Source: Enterococcus viikkiensis (GTDB lineage Bacteria > Bacillota > Bacilli > Lactobacillales > Enterococcaceae). From it: a stretch of DNA of 64,000 nt. The stretch lies in the NCBI RefSeq assembly GCF_005405345.1, contig NZ_BJDW01000001.1, forward strand, positions 62,001-126,000, written 5' to 3'. Positions within the stretch are counted from its first letter, which is position 1, and each line of letters begins with the position of its first letter. The notes below the pieces were generated by a model. The model did no database searches. It had not been told where the DNA came from and saw nothing but the letters and a program-made list of their open reading frames with translations. Position numbers and translations under genes: made by a program. Below, piece by piece: positions 37,370 to 46,067 of the stretch.

Positions 37370-38380
37370 TTACGCTTCGAAATATTTCTGTGCGGCAGCC
37401 TTTTTCAGACGATTCATATAAGCCAAGCCTAAATGATCTTCAGGAAAGACTTCTGCAAAAATTAAATCAACAGACTGCCCTTCATCCAATGCCCGTAAAC
37501 CGCTGAATAATCCCCGCGTCGCCGCCTCGATGGAGTCATTCTCAAAAACAAAACGCGTCGTCGATGGATATTGTTCAGCAATTTCCGGTGTTGCAAGCAG
37601 CCCATAGCTTTTATTTTCCGCAACGGCCCATGCTATTGCTTTTGCCCAATCATTTGGTTTGACCATCAAGACCGACGTATCCGGCGAATAGTGTTTATAT
37701 TTCATGCCGGGAGCTTTAGGTGTCTCGCTCTCTTTAACTAAATGTTTATCTAATGGCACTTCAATCCCTAGCGTCTCTTCCAGTTGCTCCTTTGTTACCG
37801 CCCCTGGACGCAAAATCGTCGGTACCTCGCCACTAAGATCAAGCACCGTTGATTCCACTCCAATCTGGGTCGCCCCATCATCTAGAATGCCAGCAATTTT
37901 TCCCTTTAAATCATGGTAAACGTGAGAAGCAGTCGTTGGACTTGGTTTCCCTGACGTGTTCGCACTTGGTCCAACGAGAGGATCCCCGGTTTCTTCAATT
38001 AAAGTTAATGTTTTTTTATTATCTGGCATCCGAAAGGCCGCTGTGGATAACCCACCGGTCACCACCGGACTCAGACTGCCTTTTTTAATAGGGAAAATCA
38101 ACGTCAGTGGTCCCGGCCAGAAAGCTTCAACAATTTTTTCAGTCAACGGATGGTAATTTTCCACAAATTTTTCGGTCATGGAAAAATCCGCGATATGAAC
38201 GATCAACGGATTGTCACTTGGCCGTCCCTTAACGGCAAATACTTTTTTAACCGCTTCCGGTAAAAGCGCGTCAGCTCCCAATCCATAGACTGTCTCCGTG
38301 GGAAAGGCGACCAATTCTCCTTGGCGTAATAATCCCGCCGCTTCTTTAAGTTCCTCTACTTGAAATATTTTTGTTTCCAC
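37370..38380 (-). CDS. ywlC: L-threonylcarbamoyladenylate synthase (Sua5/YwlC type)
   Basis: Makes threonylcarbamoyl-AMP for the t6A37 modification of ANN-decoding tRNAs. The 336-residue protein has the YrdC domain (about 1-205, with AFPTETVYGLGAD and KGRPSDNPLIVHI) and the extra C-terminal Sua5 domain, joined by the APGMKYKHYSP linker. The start is a GTG at 38380 with GGAG 5 bases upstream. Located between prmC and glyA. Confidence 0.95.
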   Translation of the reverse strand: METKIFQVEELKEAAGLLRQGELVAFPTETVYGLGADALLPEAVKKVFAVKGRPSDNPLIVHIADFSMTEKFVENYHPLTEKIVEAFWPGPLTLIFPIKKGSLSPVVTGGLSTAAFRMPDNKKTLTLIEETGDPLVGPSANTSGKPSPTTASHVYHDLKGKIAGILDDGATQIGVESTVLDLSGEVPTILRPGAVTKEQLEETLGIEVPLDKHLVKESETPKAPGMKYKHYSPDTSVLMVKPNDWAKAIAWAVAENKSYGLLATPEIAEQYPSTTRFVFENDSIEAATRGLFSGLRALDEGQSVDLIFAEVFPEDHLGLAYMNRLKKAAAQKYFEA

Positions 38381-38383
38381 AGC

Positions 38384-38493
38384 TTCTCCACAGCTCCCTT
38401 TTTTTAACTTTCCTTATTTTAAAACTTTTTCTTGCGAGTTATCCCCGCGTTGTTGATAACTTGTTTGTCAAGTGTGTATAACCATGTGTATAA
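38384..38493. promoter_or_regulatory. DnaA-box cluster upstream of sua5 (ywlC)
   Basis: Two perfect boxes TTATACACA on the minus strand (38473-38481 and 38485-38493) are 12 bp apart. Nearby are TTATCAACA (38451-38459, minus, one mismatch), TTATCCCCG (38439-38447, plus, two mismatches) and TTCTCCACA (38384-38392, plus, one mismatch). Five boxes or near-boxes in 110 bp without a dnaA gene suggest a DnaA-binding cluster, not an origin. Confidence 0.6.
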
Positions 38494-38570
38494 CTTTTCC
38501 GACCTTTTAACACCGTCATCCCAATGTTTTTTTATTACAATTGTTCGTAAAAATAATTTTTGGGAAAATC

Positions 38571-39401
38571 TCAACGCACCATGATCATGCGGTCATTTCC
38601 TGAAAGGTCTTGATGGATCGTTACCGTTTTATCAGGGTAGGTTCGTTGGAATATTTTTTGGACGGCTAGACCTTGTTGAAAGCCGATCTCCAAAAAAATC
38701 ATCCCATCTGGCTGCAATACTCCTTGACTCTCTGCAGCGATCTTTTGATAGATCGCCAGCCCATCATTTTCCGCAAAGAGCGCTTGCTTCGGCTCATAAG
38801 TTCGTACGCTCTCATCCATCAAATCCCATTCCGCCCTACTGATATAAGGAGGATTGCTAATGATGATGTCCTGCTTTTCTGTAATAGCGCTTAGCACATC
38901 GCTTTCTCGAAAAATGATCGGCGCCTGAAAGGTCTCTGCATTTTCAGCGGCGACCTTTAACGCCGATTCAGAAATATCTACCGCCGTGATGGTCCATGCA
39001 GAACGTGCCAGCTTCAAACTAATCGCAATCGCACCAGTACCGGTACCGATGTCCACGACTTTTTTGGCGGACGTATCATTATGGGACAAACAAAGGGCGA
39101 CTAGTTCTTCCGTCTCAGGTCGGGGAATCAACGTATCCTGCGTTACTTTGAAGCGATGCTCAAAAAAATATTCGTAGCCTAGCAAATACTGAGGCGGAAT
39201 ATTTTTCATTAGACTCGCCATATCTTCTTTGATCAACTGTTCCTCAGCTGTTGAAATTTCTTCCCGCATATGCAGCAGCCAGTCGGTTTTATTCCATTGT
39301 TTGCGAGCGAGGAAAAGATATTCAATAGCATAGCCCTCTTTTCCAGCAGCCTCTAAAAAAGAGGAAGCCCTAGAAAGGACTTCCACATACGTTTTACCCA
39401 T
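38571..39401 (-). CDS. prmC: Release factor glutamine methyltransferase PrmC
   Basis: SAM-dependent enzyme that methylates the Gln of the GGQ motif of RF1/RF2. I start at the ATG at 39401 ([16 protein letters not shown]), overlapping the prfA stop by 8 bases, giving 276 residues. SAM motif [14 protein letters not shown] and the catalytic NPPY in [11 protein letters not shown] are present. Its substrate RF1 is encoded immediately upstream. Confidence 0.96.
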   Translation of the reverse strand: MGKTYVEVLSRASSFLEAAGKEGYAIEYLFLARKQWNKTDWLLHMREEISTAEEQLIKEDMASLMKNIPPQYLLGYEYFFEHRFKVTQDTLIPRPETEELVALCLSHNDTSAKKVVDIGTGTGAIAISLKLARSAWTITAVDISESALKVAAENAETFQAPIIFRESDVLSAITEKQDIIISNPPYISRAEWDLMDESVRTYEPKQALFAENDGLAIYQKIAAESQGVLQPDGMIFLEIGFQQGLAVQKIFQRTYPDKTVTIHQDLSGNDRMIMVR

Positions 39402-40467
39402 TTTGCAACTCTTCCAGTTTTTGGGTTTGATCATACATAATTAAAGCGTCAATAATTTCATCAAGTTTACCCGCTAGGATTTGATCCAGTTTTTGGATCG
39501 TCAAACCGATGCGGTGATCCGTCACCCGATTTTGCGGAAAGTTGTACGTCCGGATACGTTCTGAACGATCCCCAGTACCAACCGCTGATTTACGACTCGC
39601 ATCATATTCACTTTGAGCTTCTTGTTGAATTTTATCAAATACGCGGGCCCGTAAAATTTTCATCGCCTTTTCGCGGTTTTTGATTTGCGAACGTTCGTCC
39701 TGCATCGCTACCACGATCCCTGTTGGAATATGAGTTAAACGAACTGCTGATGCCGTCTTGTTGACGTGCTGTCCACCAGCACCTGACGCATGATAAATAT
39801 CTGTCCGAATGTCATTGTCGGCAATATCGATCTCAACTTCTTCAGCTTCTGGCATTACGACCACTGTTGCAGTTGATGTGTGGATCCGCCCTTGCGATTC
39901 TGTTGAAGGGACCCGCTGGACACGATGGGCGCCACTTTCGTATTTCAATTTTGAATACACATTATCGCCGGTGATCATCATAATAACTTCTTTATAGCCG
40001 CCGATTCCAGTTACATTGGCTTCCATAACTTCTGTCTTCCAGCCTTGTGATTCCGCATATTTTTGATACATATTGAAAAGATCGCCAGCAAATAAAGCTG
40101 CTTCGTCTCCACCAGCTGCTCCACGAATTTCCATAATGATATTTTTATCATCATTTGGGTCTTTTGGTAATAACAGAATTTTAATTTCATCTTCTAGGGC
40201 TTCTTTTTCTTTTTTCAAATCAGACAGCTCTTCTTTGGCCATCTCCGCCATTTCAGCGTCTAAGTTCTCACCTAGTAGTTCCTCGGCATCACGAATACCC
40301 TCTACTACTTTTTTGTAGCGGCGGTATGTCGCAACGGTATCTCGGGTATTCGCCTCTTCTTTAGACAGCTGCATAAAGCGCTGGGTATCAGTGATGACTT
40401 CCGGGTCACTCAATAATTCGCCAAGCTCTTCATAACGATCTTCGATGGCTTGCAGTTGATCGTACAT
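39394..40467 (-). CDS. prfA: Peptide chain release factor 1
   Basis: RF1 of 357 residues, recognising UAA and UAG. The GGQ loop is in [17 protein letters not shown], and the anticodon-like PxT region is around [13 protein letters not shown]. The ribosome binding site TTAGGAGGAATT is directly continuous with the upstream repeat (locus B), so its leader carries the repeat hairpin. Confidence 0.97.
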   Translation of the reverse strand: MYDQLQAIEDRYEELGELLSDPEVITDTQRFMQLSKEEANTRDTVATYRRYKKVVEGIRDAEELLGENLDAEMAEMAKEELSDLKKEKEALEDEIKILLLPKDPNDDKNIIMEIRGAAGGDEAALFAGDLFNMYQKYAESQGWKTEVMEANVTGIGGYKEVIMMITGDNVYSKLKYESGAHRVQRVPSTESQGRIHTSTATVVVMPEAEEVEIDIADNDIRTDIYHASGAGGQHVNKTASAVRLTHIPTGIVVAMQDERSQIKNREKAMKILRARVFDKIQQEAQSEYDASRKSAVGTGDRSERIRTYNFPQNRVTDHRIGLTIQKLDQILAGKLDEIIDALIMYDQTQKLEELQNG

Positions 40468-40479
40468 GGATAAAATTCC

Positions 40480-40690
40480 TCCTAATTCGTATTAAAGTAT
40501 TTATTTTTCATACAGTGAAAAATGAATTCGATGCTCATCACGTATATCATTCCGCTAAACTTATTCAATCTGGATATACAGTTTAATTCCTTTTTTGATT
40601 CTTTGTACCAAAAATTACTGGAAAAAGCGGAACTGACATCCTAATTCGTATTAAAGTATTTATTTTTTATACAGTGAAAAATGAATACGT
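40480..40690. repeat. 159-bp intergenic repeat, locus B (one full unit plus a partial one)
   Basis: CCTAATTCGTATTAAAGTA recurs at 40481 and 40640, a 159-bp period. Minus strand order is: hairpin and spacer (partial), then TGTCAGTTCCGCTTTTT, about 65 bp of variable sequence, GTTTAGCGGAATGATATACG, hairpin TTCATTTTTCA/TGAAAAATAA and a spacer ending GAATTAGGA, running into the prfA ribosome binding site. Layout is that of locus A, but the core stem is TTCCGC/GCGGAA instead of TCCAAC/GTTGGA: both arms changed together. Confidence 0.85.
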
Positions 40691-40721
40691 TTTTCATTAC
40701 ATCTATTTTTTGATTAATCAG

Positions 40722-41306
40722 TTATTCTTCGTTGTGGGGAATCTGCGGATGCAAATAATGTTTGCGACAAACTGGATAGTAGGCTTCATTGCCGCCGATT
40801 TGGACTTGATCGCCCTCGTAGACCGGACGTCCATTGATATAATGCAAGTTCATCGTCGCCTTTTTATGACAGAACCAGCAAATCGTTTTTAACTCCTCCA
40901 ACTTGTCCGCGTATAACAACAAATACTTTGAGCCTTCAAACATTTCATTACGAAAATCATTTTTTAACCCAAAAGCCATTACAGGAATATCCAATTCATC
41001 GACCACACGAGCCAATTCTAAGACATGTTCCTTCAATAAAAATTGCGATTCATCGATCAGAATGCAGTAAGGTTTAAAATCAAGCCCTTGAATAAAATCA
41101 AAAATTTTTGTATCTGCAAAAATCGGTACAGCTGGGCTGCTTAAACCGATGCGGCTAGATATTTTGCCTACGCCGTCCCGGGTATCTAAACCACTAGTCA
41201 TTAGCACAACGGGTTTGTTTTGTTCTTCATAATTATGAGCAACCTTCAAGATTTCGATGGTCTTCCCACTGTTCATTGCGCCGTATTTGAAAAAAAGCTG
41301 GGCCAT
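40722..41306 (-). CDS. tdk: Thymidine kinase
   Basis: Type II thymidine kinase of 194 residues for pyrimidine salvage. Walker A GAMNSGKT is at 9-16, Walker B in [10 protein letters not shown], and zinc-binding cysteines in CWFCHKKA and [10 protein letters not shown]. First gene of the tdk-prfA-prmC-sua5-glyA-upp series, separated from prfA by the repeat. Confidence 0.96.
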   Translation of the reverse strand: MAQLFFKYGAMNSGKTIEILKVAHNYEEQNKPVVLMTSGLDTRDGVGKISSRIGLSSPAVPIFADTKIFDFIQGLDFKPYCILIDESQFLLKEHVLELARVVDELDIPVMAFGLKNDFRNEMFEGSKYLLLYADKLEELKTICWFCHKKATMNLHYINGRPVYEGDQVQIGGNEAYYPVCRKHYLHPQIPHNEE

Positions 41307-41483
41307 TTCTTGTCACCTTTCTCTTTTGTTCCTATCGTATTATAGCGGAAAAGCAGATCTTTTTACAGTAATAATTTTCATCGTTTCCATATTCATAAAA
41401 AAATAAGCGTCTCTTACTTTTGCAAAACAAATGAATTTCTAATCTGAAATAGGTTATCTTTTAGTGATCCTTCTTACCAATGA

Positions 41484-41489
41484 TATAAT
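41484..41489 (+). promoter_or_regulatory. Extended -10 promoter of the YfcC-type gene
   Basis: TGATATAAT places a TG-extended -10 at 41484-41489; the -35 at 17 bp (TTAGTG) is weak. The implied start point near 41496 rules out an ATG at 41464 as translation start. Confidence 0.55.
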
Positions 41490-41535
41490 TTCAATGGAAC
41501 TTATTTTTTATCATTTATCATTAGGAGGCTTTTTA

Positions 41536-43065
41536 ATGGAACAAACTAAAAAACGGCGTAGTTTTCCATCCGCTTACACAGTCATCATCATCGTTTTGAT
41601 CCTGGTACAAGCACTAACTTTTTTTATTCCTTCCGGTAAATACAGTACCTTGACGTACAACGACGAAAAAAATCAATTTATGATCACGGATGCTCACGAC
41701 AAAACCAAAATGGAACCAGCAACGCAAGCAACTTTGGACAAATATGACATCCATATCAAAGTCGACAAGTTTCGTGATGGGACAATCTACCGCCCTGCAG
41801 CTATTCCAAATTCGTATGAACAAATCAAAAAACCAGCTCGTGGGGTAGCTGGAACGATCACTCAATTTTTAAAATCCCAAGTTCAAGGGATCACTGAGAG
41901 TGTTGATATCATGATTTTCATCTTGATTTTAGGAGGTGTGATCGGAATCGTCAATGCTACCGGTGCAATGGATGCGGGCATGATGCGGCTTTCGGAAAAA
42001 TTGAAAGGCAAACAAAAGTGGCTGATCGTGATTGTTACCACATTAATCGCAATTGGCGGAACTACTTTCGGTCTCGCTGAAGAAACGATTGCCTTTTACC
42101 CAATCTTGATTCCAATCTTTTTATTGGCGGGTTACGATACCTTGACGGCTGTCGCCTCGATCTATTTAGGGACAGCTATTGGCACGATGAGTTCGACGAT
42201 CAACCCCTTTTCAACGGTCATCGCATCCAATGCTGCGGGGATCAACTTCACTGATGGAATGCCGCTGCGGATCATCATGTGGGTCGCAGCCATCGGCATC
42301 TCGATTCTTTACACGATTCGTTATGCAGAAAAAGTTCGTTTGAATCCCGCAGCTTCATTGGTCGCTGATCAAGCAGCGAGCGATCGCGAACGCTTTTTAG
42401 GCAGCGAAGAACGTAACACCAGCACTGATTTTACAAAACGGCAAAAATTTTCACTAATCGTCTTTGCATTAGGCTTTGTTGTCATGATCTACGGTGTTCA
42501 GCAATTAGGCTGGTACTTCACCGAGATTGCTGTTGTTTTCTTAGCGGTGACTTATATCCTAGCCTTTGTTTCTGGACTAGGTGAAAAGAAATTTGTTGAT
42601 AGCTTCGTGACTGGGGCGGCTGATCTTTTAGGTGTTGCCTTAATCGTAGGTTTGGCTCGCTCGGTAGGAATCGTAATGGAAAACAGCTTCATCAGCGATA
42701 CCATTATGAATTTCTTTAGTGGCGCTATCAGTGGGATGAACAATGTGGTCTTCATTTGGTTTATGTTCTTAGTCTATGTGATTTTAGGTTTCTTCATTCA
42801 ATCTTCTTCAGGCTTAGCCGTGCTGTCGATGCCGATCATGGCCCCGCTGGCCGACGTAGTCGGAATTGATCGGGCTTTAATTGTGGATGCTTACAACTGG
42901 GGGCAAGGCCTGATTGGTTTGATTGCACCTACAGGATTGATTCTTGTTTCCTTATCGGTAGTGAACATTGGTTTTGATAAATGGATCAAGTTTGTCACCA
43001 AACTATTGATTACGATTATTGTATTAATTCTTGTCCTATTAGCAGCCGGTGTGCTGCTTTCATAA
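41536..43065 (+). CDS. YfcC family basic amino acid/carboxylate transporter
   Basis: A 509-residue polytopic membrane protein with 11-12 helices and a 90-residue extracytoplasmic loop after TM1. Blocks FGLAEETIAFYPILIP and IGTMSSTINPFSTVIASNAA belong to the YfcC/ArcD-like family, often annotated as C4-dicarboxylate or arginine/ornithine carriers. The substrate is not determined by sequence. I start at 41536 behind TTAGGAGG; an upstream ATG at 41464 precedes the predicted transcription start. Confidence 0.85.
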   Translation: MEQTKKRRSFPSAYTVIIIVLILVQALTFFIPSGKYSTLTYNDEKNQFMITDAHDKTKMEPATQATLDKYDIHIKVDKFRDGTIYRPAAIPNSYEQIKKPARGVAGTITQFLKSQVQGITESVDIMIFILILGGVIGIVNATGAMDAGMMRLSEKLKGKQKWLIVIVTTLIAIGGTTFGLAEETIAFYPILIPIFLLAGYDTLTAVASIYLGTAIGTMSSTINPFSTVIASNAAGINFTDGMPLRIIMWVAAIGISILYTIRYAEKVRLNPAASLVADQAASDRERFLGSEERNTSTDFTKRQKFSLIVFALGFVVMIYGVQQLGWYFTEIAVVFLAVTYILAFVSGLGEKKFVDSFVTGAADLLGVALIVGLARSVGIVMENSFISDTIMNFFSGAISGMNNVVFIWFMFLVYVILGFFIQSSSGLAVLSMPIMAPLADVVGIDRALIVDAYNWGQGLIGLIAPTGLILVSLSVVNIGFDKWIKFVTKLLITIIVLILVLLAAGVLLS

Positions 43066-43070
43066 TCGCA

Positions 43071-43105
43071 AACGACCGGAACCTTTAATGGATTCCGGTC
43101 GTTTT
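43071..43105. terminator. Bidirectional terminator between YfcC-type gene and MerR gene
   Basis: AACGACCGGAACC, loop TTTAAT, GGATTCCGGTCGTT followed by T6; the flanking bases also allow use on the minus strand for the convergent MerR gene. Confidence 0.85.
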
Positions 43106-43555
43106 TTATTCTGTAGTCGCAGCCAAATATTTTTGATGCCACTTCGCATCTACTTGTCGGGTCCCAGCCTTAAAGAAAATTGTTTCCGTTCCCGCTTCAT
43201 TCGCTGTTTGATAATACCATTTTTTCCAACGCAAAAAGTCAAGTTGCGCTTGCAATTCATGAATTTTCTGCTCCAATGCCGCTTCTTGCTCCGTCATAAA
43301 GGCATAGCGTTGCGGCAACGTCCTATCTCCGACAACACACCAGTCCATAAATTTCGCGATCTCTTTCACCGCGATGCCTGAGCGCTTCAAGCAATCGATT
43401 ACCTCAATATAACCGAGATCATCTTCAGTAAATTCCCTGCGTCCCGCCGAATTTTTCTTAACGAAGGGTAATAACCCTGCTTTGTCATAGTATCTCAGGG
43501 TATCTTGAGAGATGCCATAACGTTCCGAAATTTCTCCGATCAAAAATTTTTTCAT
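43106..43555 (-). CDS. MerR family transcriptional regulator
   Basis: A 149-residue MerR-type protein with N-terminal helix-turn-helix (LIGEISERYGISQDTLRYYDKAGLLP) and an antiparallel coiled-coil (about 75-110). No conserved metal-binding cysteines are seen, so it groups with redox/electrophile or unknown-ligand MerR proteins. It is divergent from an SDR gene, and the 19-bp-spaced promoter between them is its probable target. Confidence 0.9.
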   Translation of the reverse strand: MKKFLIGEISERYGISQDTLRYYDKAGLLPFVKKNSAGRREFTEDDLGYIEVIDCLKRSGIAVKEIAKFMDWCVVGDRTLPQRYAFMTEQEAALEQKIHELQAQLDFLRWKKWYYQTANEAGTETIFFKAGTRQVDAKWHQKYLAATTE

Positions 43556-43571
43556 TTTTTCAACTTCTTCC

Positions 43572-43602
43572 TTGACCTGGAGTTAACTCCAAGTAGTACA
43601 GT
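43572..43602 (+). promoter_or_regulatory. MerR-type promoter with 19-bp spacer and palindrome
   Basis: -35 TTGACC (43572-43577) and -10 TACAGT (43597-43602) are 19 bp apart, and the spacer contains the perfect palindrome TGGAGTTAACTCCA. This is the classic geometry of MerR-activated promoters, driving the SDR gene. Confidence 0.85.
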
Positions 43603-43636
43603 AAGTCTATCATAATTTTGAAAGAAGGCAATTTAT

Positions 43637-44368
43637 ATGGAAAAATCATTAGTCGTTATTACCGGTGCTAGCTCAGGATTTGGAGCAGAAATCGCCAAAA
43701 TATTTAACCAAGCCGGCTTCCCTCTGTTATTGTTGGGGCGCCGTGTCGAAAAAATCAACGCCTTGCCGCTGAATTTTGATAAAGTCATGGTCAAAGCTGT
43801 TGACGTAACGGATTACCTAGCTTTTGAAACGAGTATCAAGCAAGCGGAAGCCGTTTATGGTCCAACTGATTTATTAGTTAACAACGCCGGTATCATGTTA
43901 TTAGGCAATGTTCTGACACAATCACCAAACGAATGGCAAACCATGTTGAATACCAATGTGATGGGCGTCTTAAATGGCATGCAGATCGTACTTCCAAGTA
44001 TGACCGCAAGAAAACATGGGACGATCATTAATCTGTCTTCTCTTGCCGGCAAAAAAACTTTTACAAATCATGCAGCATATGTTGCTTCAAAATTCGGTGT
44101 CCACGGGCTGAGTGAAACGATCCGCGAAGAAGTTTCTGGTTCAAATGTCCGCGTGTCGCTCGTCGCTCCTGGCGCAGCCGAAACAGAACTATTGACTCAT
44201 GTCACGGATCAAAAATCTTTGACTGATTACAGTGCTTGGAAAGACAGCATGGGGGGACTCACATTAGATCCTATCCATGTCGCAGAAACGGTCAAATTTA
44301 TCTATGATATGCCGCAAGCTGTCAACATTCGCGAAATCGACATTGCCGCAACAGCACAAGATGCATAA
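43637..44368 (+). CDS. SDR family NAD(P)-dependent oxidoreductase
   Basis: Short-chain dehydrogenase of 243 residues. The cofactor loop TGASSGFGAEIAK is at 9-21, NNAGIM near 85-90, catalytic Ser in NLSSLAGKK and YxxxK in AAYVASKFGVHG. The basic residues GRRVEK after beta-2 favour NADP(H). Expression is probably switched on by the divergent MerR protein. The physiological substrate is unknown. Confidence 0.92.
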   Translation: MEKSLVVITGASSGFGAEIAKIFNQAGFPLLLLGRRVEKINALPLNFDKVMVKAVDVTDYLAFETSIKQAEAVYGPTDLLVNNAGIMLLGNVLTQSPNEWQTMLNTNVMGVLNGMQIVLPSMTARKHGTIINLSSLAGKKTFTNHAAYVASKFGVHGLSETIREEVSGSNVRVSLVAPGAAETELLTHVTDQKSLTDYSAWKDSMGGLTLDPIHVAETVKFIYDMPQAVNIREIDIAATAQDA

Positions 44369-44376
44369 CTCTTTTT

Positions 44377-44405
44377 ACTCCTGCCCTAGCGGTGGGAGTT
44401 TTTTT
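44377..44405 (+). terminator. Terminator after the SDR gene
   Basis: ACTCCTGCC, loop CTAGC, GGTGGGAGT followed by T7, with two G-U or mismatched steps. Confidence 0.8.
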
Positions 44406-44550
44406 ATTTCTGACACCCCCCAACCTTGCGAGTCTTTTTTTCGACAAACTGTTAGACGAGTTCCAACAGCCTTTCTTAGCGAAGCATGCTATACTATTTT
44501 TATTGTTAAATTTTATTTTTTTCTACAAATTACTTGTTAAGGAGTTCTCC

Positions 44551-45948
44551 ATGAATTTTGAACGACGGATCAATTTTTTTAAAAAGAACTGGCGTAAACT
44601 AAACAATCGGTTTTCTTCGATTCAGGTTATCGTTTTTTACTATTTGGCAATGACGATCTTGGCATTATTTTTATTTAGCTTGCCAATTTTTCGCGAACCG
44701 GGGTCCCACGTTTCTTTGTTGGATCTAATTTTTATGGCAATCTCAACAATTTCCGTGACGGGATTGACCACGATTGATATAAATTCCACCTTTAACAACG
44801 CTGGCGTTGTCATGCTGGAGGTACTTTTTCATATTGGCGGCTTAGGGATCATGATGATTACCACTTTCTTCTTTATCGTTTCTAAACGGCGAATCACCCT
44901 TAAACAGCGGCAGTTGATCATGACCGATATGAACCAACCTCGTCTGAGTGGAATCGTCAATCTGATTCGAATCACCTTCTCTATGCTGCTAATGATCGAA
45001 GTCGTCTTCGGCATGTTCTTTTCCGTTTATTTCTATTTAAAAGGCTATTACCACCGCATTGGTGAAGCAATCTTTTATGGGTTCTATCAAGCAATTTCAG
45101 CGGTGACCAACTCTGGCTTTGACGTGACCGGGGACTCAATCATTCCATTTTCCCACGATGCTTTTTTCATTCTTACAATCATGCTGCTGATTTTCATTGG
45201 TGGGATCGGTTTTCCAGTCTTAATGGATTTTCATGGTTGGCTCTACCACAAACGATCGAAAGCAAAAATTCCTTTTCGATTTAGCTTATTCTCGAAGATC
45301 GCTTTATTAGCTTTCTTTGTACTATTTATTGGTGGAACGTTGGCGATTTGGCTGTTAGAAAAAGACCACAGCTTCGCTCAGATGAATTTTCTTGATCAGT
45401 GGCTGAATGCTTCCTTTTATTCCATGACGACGAGAAACGCCGGCTTACAGATCCATGATCTGAATATTTTCCAGAATACCACCTTGATTATTTTTTCTTT
45501 ATTGATGTTCATTGGCTGTTCACCAAGCTCGGTCGGCGGGGGTATTCGTACGACGACTATCGCCATCATCGGCTTGTATCTGTATTCCTTCCTAAAAAAT
45601 GAAAATGACATCAATATTTTTGGACGTAAGATCGCCCAAGAGGATGTTCGTAAGTCGGTGGTGGTCTTTATGCTTTCTGCTGGCATGTGCCTCTTTAGTA
45701 TTCTCTTTCTGACTGCAACCGAAGATCATTCTTTGATCTCGATCATTGTCGAAGTGACTTCTGCCTTCGGAACAACAGGACTTTCATTGGGAATCACTCA
45801 CGACTTGTCTACTACGGGAAAAATTATGATTGCGATTTTAATGTTTATCGGGCGTATCGGTATGCTTTATACGTTGATGCTTTTCGTACCAAAAGAAACA
45901 CGAGACTTAGGCTATGAATTTCCTGAAGAAAAGATTATTATTGGCTAG
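44551..45948 (+). CDS. ktrB: KtrB-type potassium uptake channel subunit (TrkH family)
   Basis: A 465-residue membrane protein of the SKT superfamily with four M1-P-M2 repeats; pore loops include SVTGLTTIDINSTF, SAVTNSGFDVTGDS and SAFGTTGLSLGITHD. It needs a KtrA/KtrC-type RCK subunit, which is not in the window. I start at 44551 behind AAGGAG; the frame opens further upstream but passes through the promoter (TGCTATACT near 44489). Start and family are clear; pairing partner unknown. Confidence 0.92.
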   Translation: MNFERRINFFKKNWRKLNNRFSSIQVIVFYYLAMTILALFLFSLPIFREPGSHVSLLDLIFMAISTISVTGLTTIDINSTFNNAGVVMLEVLFHIGGLGIMMITTFFFIVSKRRITLKQRQLIMTDMNQPRLSGIVNLIRITFSMLLMIEVVFGMFFSVYFYLKGYYHRIGEAIFYGFYQAISAVTNSGFDVTGDSIIPFSHDAFFILTIMLLIFIGGIGFPVLMDFHGWLYHKRSKAKIPFRFSLFSKIALLAFFVLFIGGTLAIWLLEKDHSFAQMNFLDQWLNASFYSMTTRNAGLQIHDLNIFQNTTLIIFSLLMFIGCSPSSVGGGIRTTTIAIIGLYLYSFLKNENDINIFGRKIAQEDVRKSVVVFMLSAGMCLFSILFLTATEDHSLISIIVEVTSAFGTTGLSLGITHDLSTTGKIMIAILMFIGRIGMLYTLMLFVPKETRDLGYEFPEEKIIIG

Positions 45949-46067
45949 AAACTCAATTTTCTGCTGAAATTATTGCTGGAAAGATTAAGAAAAGGAAAAG
46001 CTGTTTAAATTTTTTTTTCAAATATGATAAGATGAATTAAATTTGTTAGAGACATGGAGGATGTGCG

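Noticed and set aside
38384-38493. Replication origin
   Set aside because: DnaA boxes are clustered, but there is no dnaA, dnaN or AT-rich unwinding element, and the surroundings are sua5 and prmC.
41464-41535. 24-residue N-terminal extension of the YfcC-type transporter
   Set aside because: The predicted extended -10 lies inside this stretch and a GGAGG site stands before the ATG at 41536.
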